Shown here piece by piece: positions 62,874 to 64,000 of a stretch of DNA of 64,000 nt. The DNA is taken from assembly GCA_017303555.1 (NCBI GenBank), contig JAFLCN010000004.1, forward strand, positions 124,001-188,000. The letters are read 5' to 3'. A model generated the notes under the pieces. It saw only the letters and a list, made by a program, of their open reading frames with translations. It was not told the DNA's origin and searched no databases. This DNA comes from Planctomycetota bacterium (GTDB taxonomy: Bacteria; Planctomycetota; Phycisphaerae; Phycisphaerales; UBA1924). The position numbers and the translations under genes were made by a program. How positions within the stretch are numbered: the first letter of the stretch is position 1; the number at the start of each line of letters is the position of its first letter.

Positions 62874-63262
62874 GCAGCCTCCCGCGCCGGGCCGCAGACC
62901 TCGAGGATCATCGATTGAAGCTCCCGGGCGCTGAACGGCTTGGGCATGACGTGCTGGATTCCCGTTTCCTGCAGCTCTCGCGGAGACAGTCTGTGTCCCC
63001 GCGCCGTGAGCATGATGACCGGCGTCGAGGATGTTCTCGGGTCGGCACGCAACTCCCTGGCGAGCTGGAGGCCGTCCTTCCGGGGCATCTGAAAATCACT
63101 GATGACCGCTGTCGGCGCGTCCGAGAGCGTCCGCACGATCTGCATCGCCTCTTCGCCATTCCCCGCGGTGATCACCTCGTACCCCAGCTCTCGAAAGCGG
63201 CTGGCGAGCATGAACGTGATGCAGGCTTCGTCGTCCACGATGAGTAGGGTCTTGGTGCTCAT
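62870..63262 (-). CDS. Single-domain response regulator
   Basis: A 130-residue receiver with no output domain. TLLIVDDEACITFML gives the acidic pair, VISDFQMPRKDG the phospho-acceptor Asp, VIMLTARG the Thr/Ser switch and MPKPFS the Lys. The start at 63262 gives a normal receiver; the frame is open to 63430. First gene of the operon, overlapping the HD-GYP gene by ATGA. Likely receives phosphate from the kinase two genes downstream and acts by protein contact, for example on the HD-GYP protein. Confidence 0.9.
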   Translation of the reverse strand: MSTKTLLIVDDEACITFMLASRFRELGYEVITAGNGEEAMQIVRTLSDAPTAVISDFQMPRKDGLQLARELRADPRTSSTPVIMLTARGHRLSPRELQETGIQHVMPKPFSARELQSMILEVCGPAREAA

Positions 63263-63411
63263 AATCGCGGCATGCCGCTTCCGCAGATCGGCCCGCTTCC
63301 CCTCCGGCTTGACGCTCCCCGTGCGGATCGTCACAAAGCCTCCAACTTCCGACGGATTCGGCCCCGATCCGCTCAACATCGCGCCCCGAACGACCGAAAA
63401 CGCAGATTGCC

Positions 63412-63915
63412 ATGGTCCCGTCTCCGCCAAGTTCAGCGGTGCGGACGCCCTGTCGCGCCGGGCGATCGGGCCGCGCCTTCACGCTCTTCGAGCTGATCGT
63501 CGTGCTTTCGATCACGGCGATCCTCGCCTCCGTCGTCGCGCCGAAGTACGCGTCCGCGGTCGCACGCTACCGCCTCGATTCCGCCGCGCGTCGAATCGCC
63601 GCGGACATCGAACAAGCCAAGGCCCTCGCACGCACCAGCGGCACCACGCAGACCGTTGCTTTCACGCCCTCAACCGGCACCTACTCGATCGTCGGGTACA
63701 TCACCGGAGCCAGCAGAACATCCGACTACTCGGTGAGGCTCGGCCAGCCCCCCTACTCCGTCACGCTGCAGAGCGCAAGCTTCGGTGGCATGCCCGACCT
63801 GCGCCTCGGGCCCTTTGCCCTCCCGGCCGACGGCGGTTCCATCGTCGTCAGGAGCGGCACCGAAACCCGCACCATCGCGATCGACGCATCTTCCGGAGCG
63901 GTGACAATCCAATGA
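63412..63915 (+). CDS. GspH/FimT-like minor pseudopilin
   Basis: A 167-residue prepilin-like protein. The leader ends in RAGRSGRA, followed by FTLFELIVVLSITAILASVV with +5 Glu. The C-terminus (GSIVVRSGTETRTIAIDASSG) is typical of GspH/FimT. Divergent from the receiver gene by 149 bases, so the gap must hold two promoters. It overlaps the next prepilin gene by ATGA. Confidence 0.88.
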   Translation: MVPSPPSSAVRTPCRAGRSGRAFTLFELIVVLSITAILASVVAPKYASAVARYRLDSAARRIAADIEQAKALARTSGTTQTVAFTPSTGTYSIVGYITGASRTSDYSVRLGQPPYSVTLQSASFGGMPDLRLGPFALPADGGSIVVRSGTETRTIAIDASSGAVTIQ

Positions 63916-64000
63916 ACCCGCCCCGATCCATCCGACGAACACGATCGGGGTTCTCTCTCGTGGAACTGGTCTTGGCGTGCGCACTGCTCGCGATTCTGCT
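63912..64000 (+). CDS. Prepilin-like protein, 5' end only
   Basis: The first 29 codons of a gene cut by the window edge. The leader MNPPRSIRRTRSG precedes FSLVELVLACALLAIL, with +5 Glu. It should be the next minor pseudopilin (GspI/J type) of the divergent operon. Confidence 0.8.
   Translation, partial: MNPPRSIRRTRSGFSLVELVLACALLAIL

Overview
The window is a GC-rich bacterial chromosome segment that most resembles a member of the Planctomycetota, probably class Phycisphaerae. This placement is an inference. It rests on several secreted proteins ending in a Pro-Thr/Ala-Pro-Gly, hydrophobic segment and RRRR tail (PEP-CTERM type), an aminopeptidase with a two-repeat dockerin-like tail, unusually large pseudopilins, and a tricorn-like protease with charged inserts. 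No rRNA, CRISPR array, transposase or phage gene was seen.

Layout. 1-6.5 kb: the 3' end of ileS, a histidine kinase / sigma-54 response regulator pair, an ArfB-type release factor, a fatty acid desaturase, and tRNA-Thr and tRNA-Tyr. 6.5-10.8 kb: a 1297-residue tricorn-like S41 protease and tRNA-Val. 11-17 kb: an accessory island of four PEP-CTERM-like secreted proteins, hairpins, a 118-120 bp direct repeat, two unknown small genes and a sensor-less sigma-54 activator preceded by two matching palindromes. 17.2-21 kb: an ECF sigma factor with its anti-sigma factor, a two-domain fasciclin protein and an OmpA-like lipoprotein. 21-29.8 kb: a long prepilin peptidase, exonuclease VII (xseA, xseB), a glycosyltransferase, part of an oligopeptide-type ABC transporter, hypothetical genes and tRNA-Pro.

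30-47.6 kb is a pilus / type II secretion-like cluster on the minus strand. In transcription order it runs: PilB-type ATPase, PilT, second PilB-type ATPase, GspF/PilC platform, four large prepilin-like proteins and a 1792-residue GspK-like protein. 47.7-52.9 kb holds a stand-alone CoaB, a pseudouridine synthase fused to a methyltransferase, a dockerin-tagged M1 aminopeptidase and tRNA-Gly.

53-63.3 kb is a second assembly operon in which regulation and machinery are physically joined. In order it runs: receiver protein, GAF/HD-GYP protein, membrane histidine kinase, STAS protein, GspE ATPase, GspF, PilM, PilN, PilO, a PilP/GspC-like protein and a GspG-like pseudopilin. Many of the junctions are 4-base start/stop overlaps. 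A divergent prepilin operon starts at 63.4 kb and runs off the window. No secretin (GspD/PilQ) gene is visible.

The strongest candidates for new biology are the signalling module built into the second secretion operon, the giant GspK-like protein and oversized pseudopilins, and the PEP-CTERM island with its sigma-54 activator and paired palindromes.
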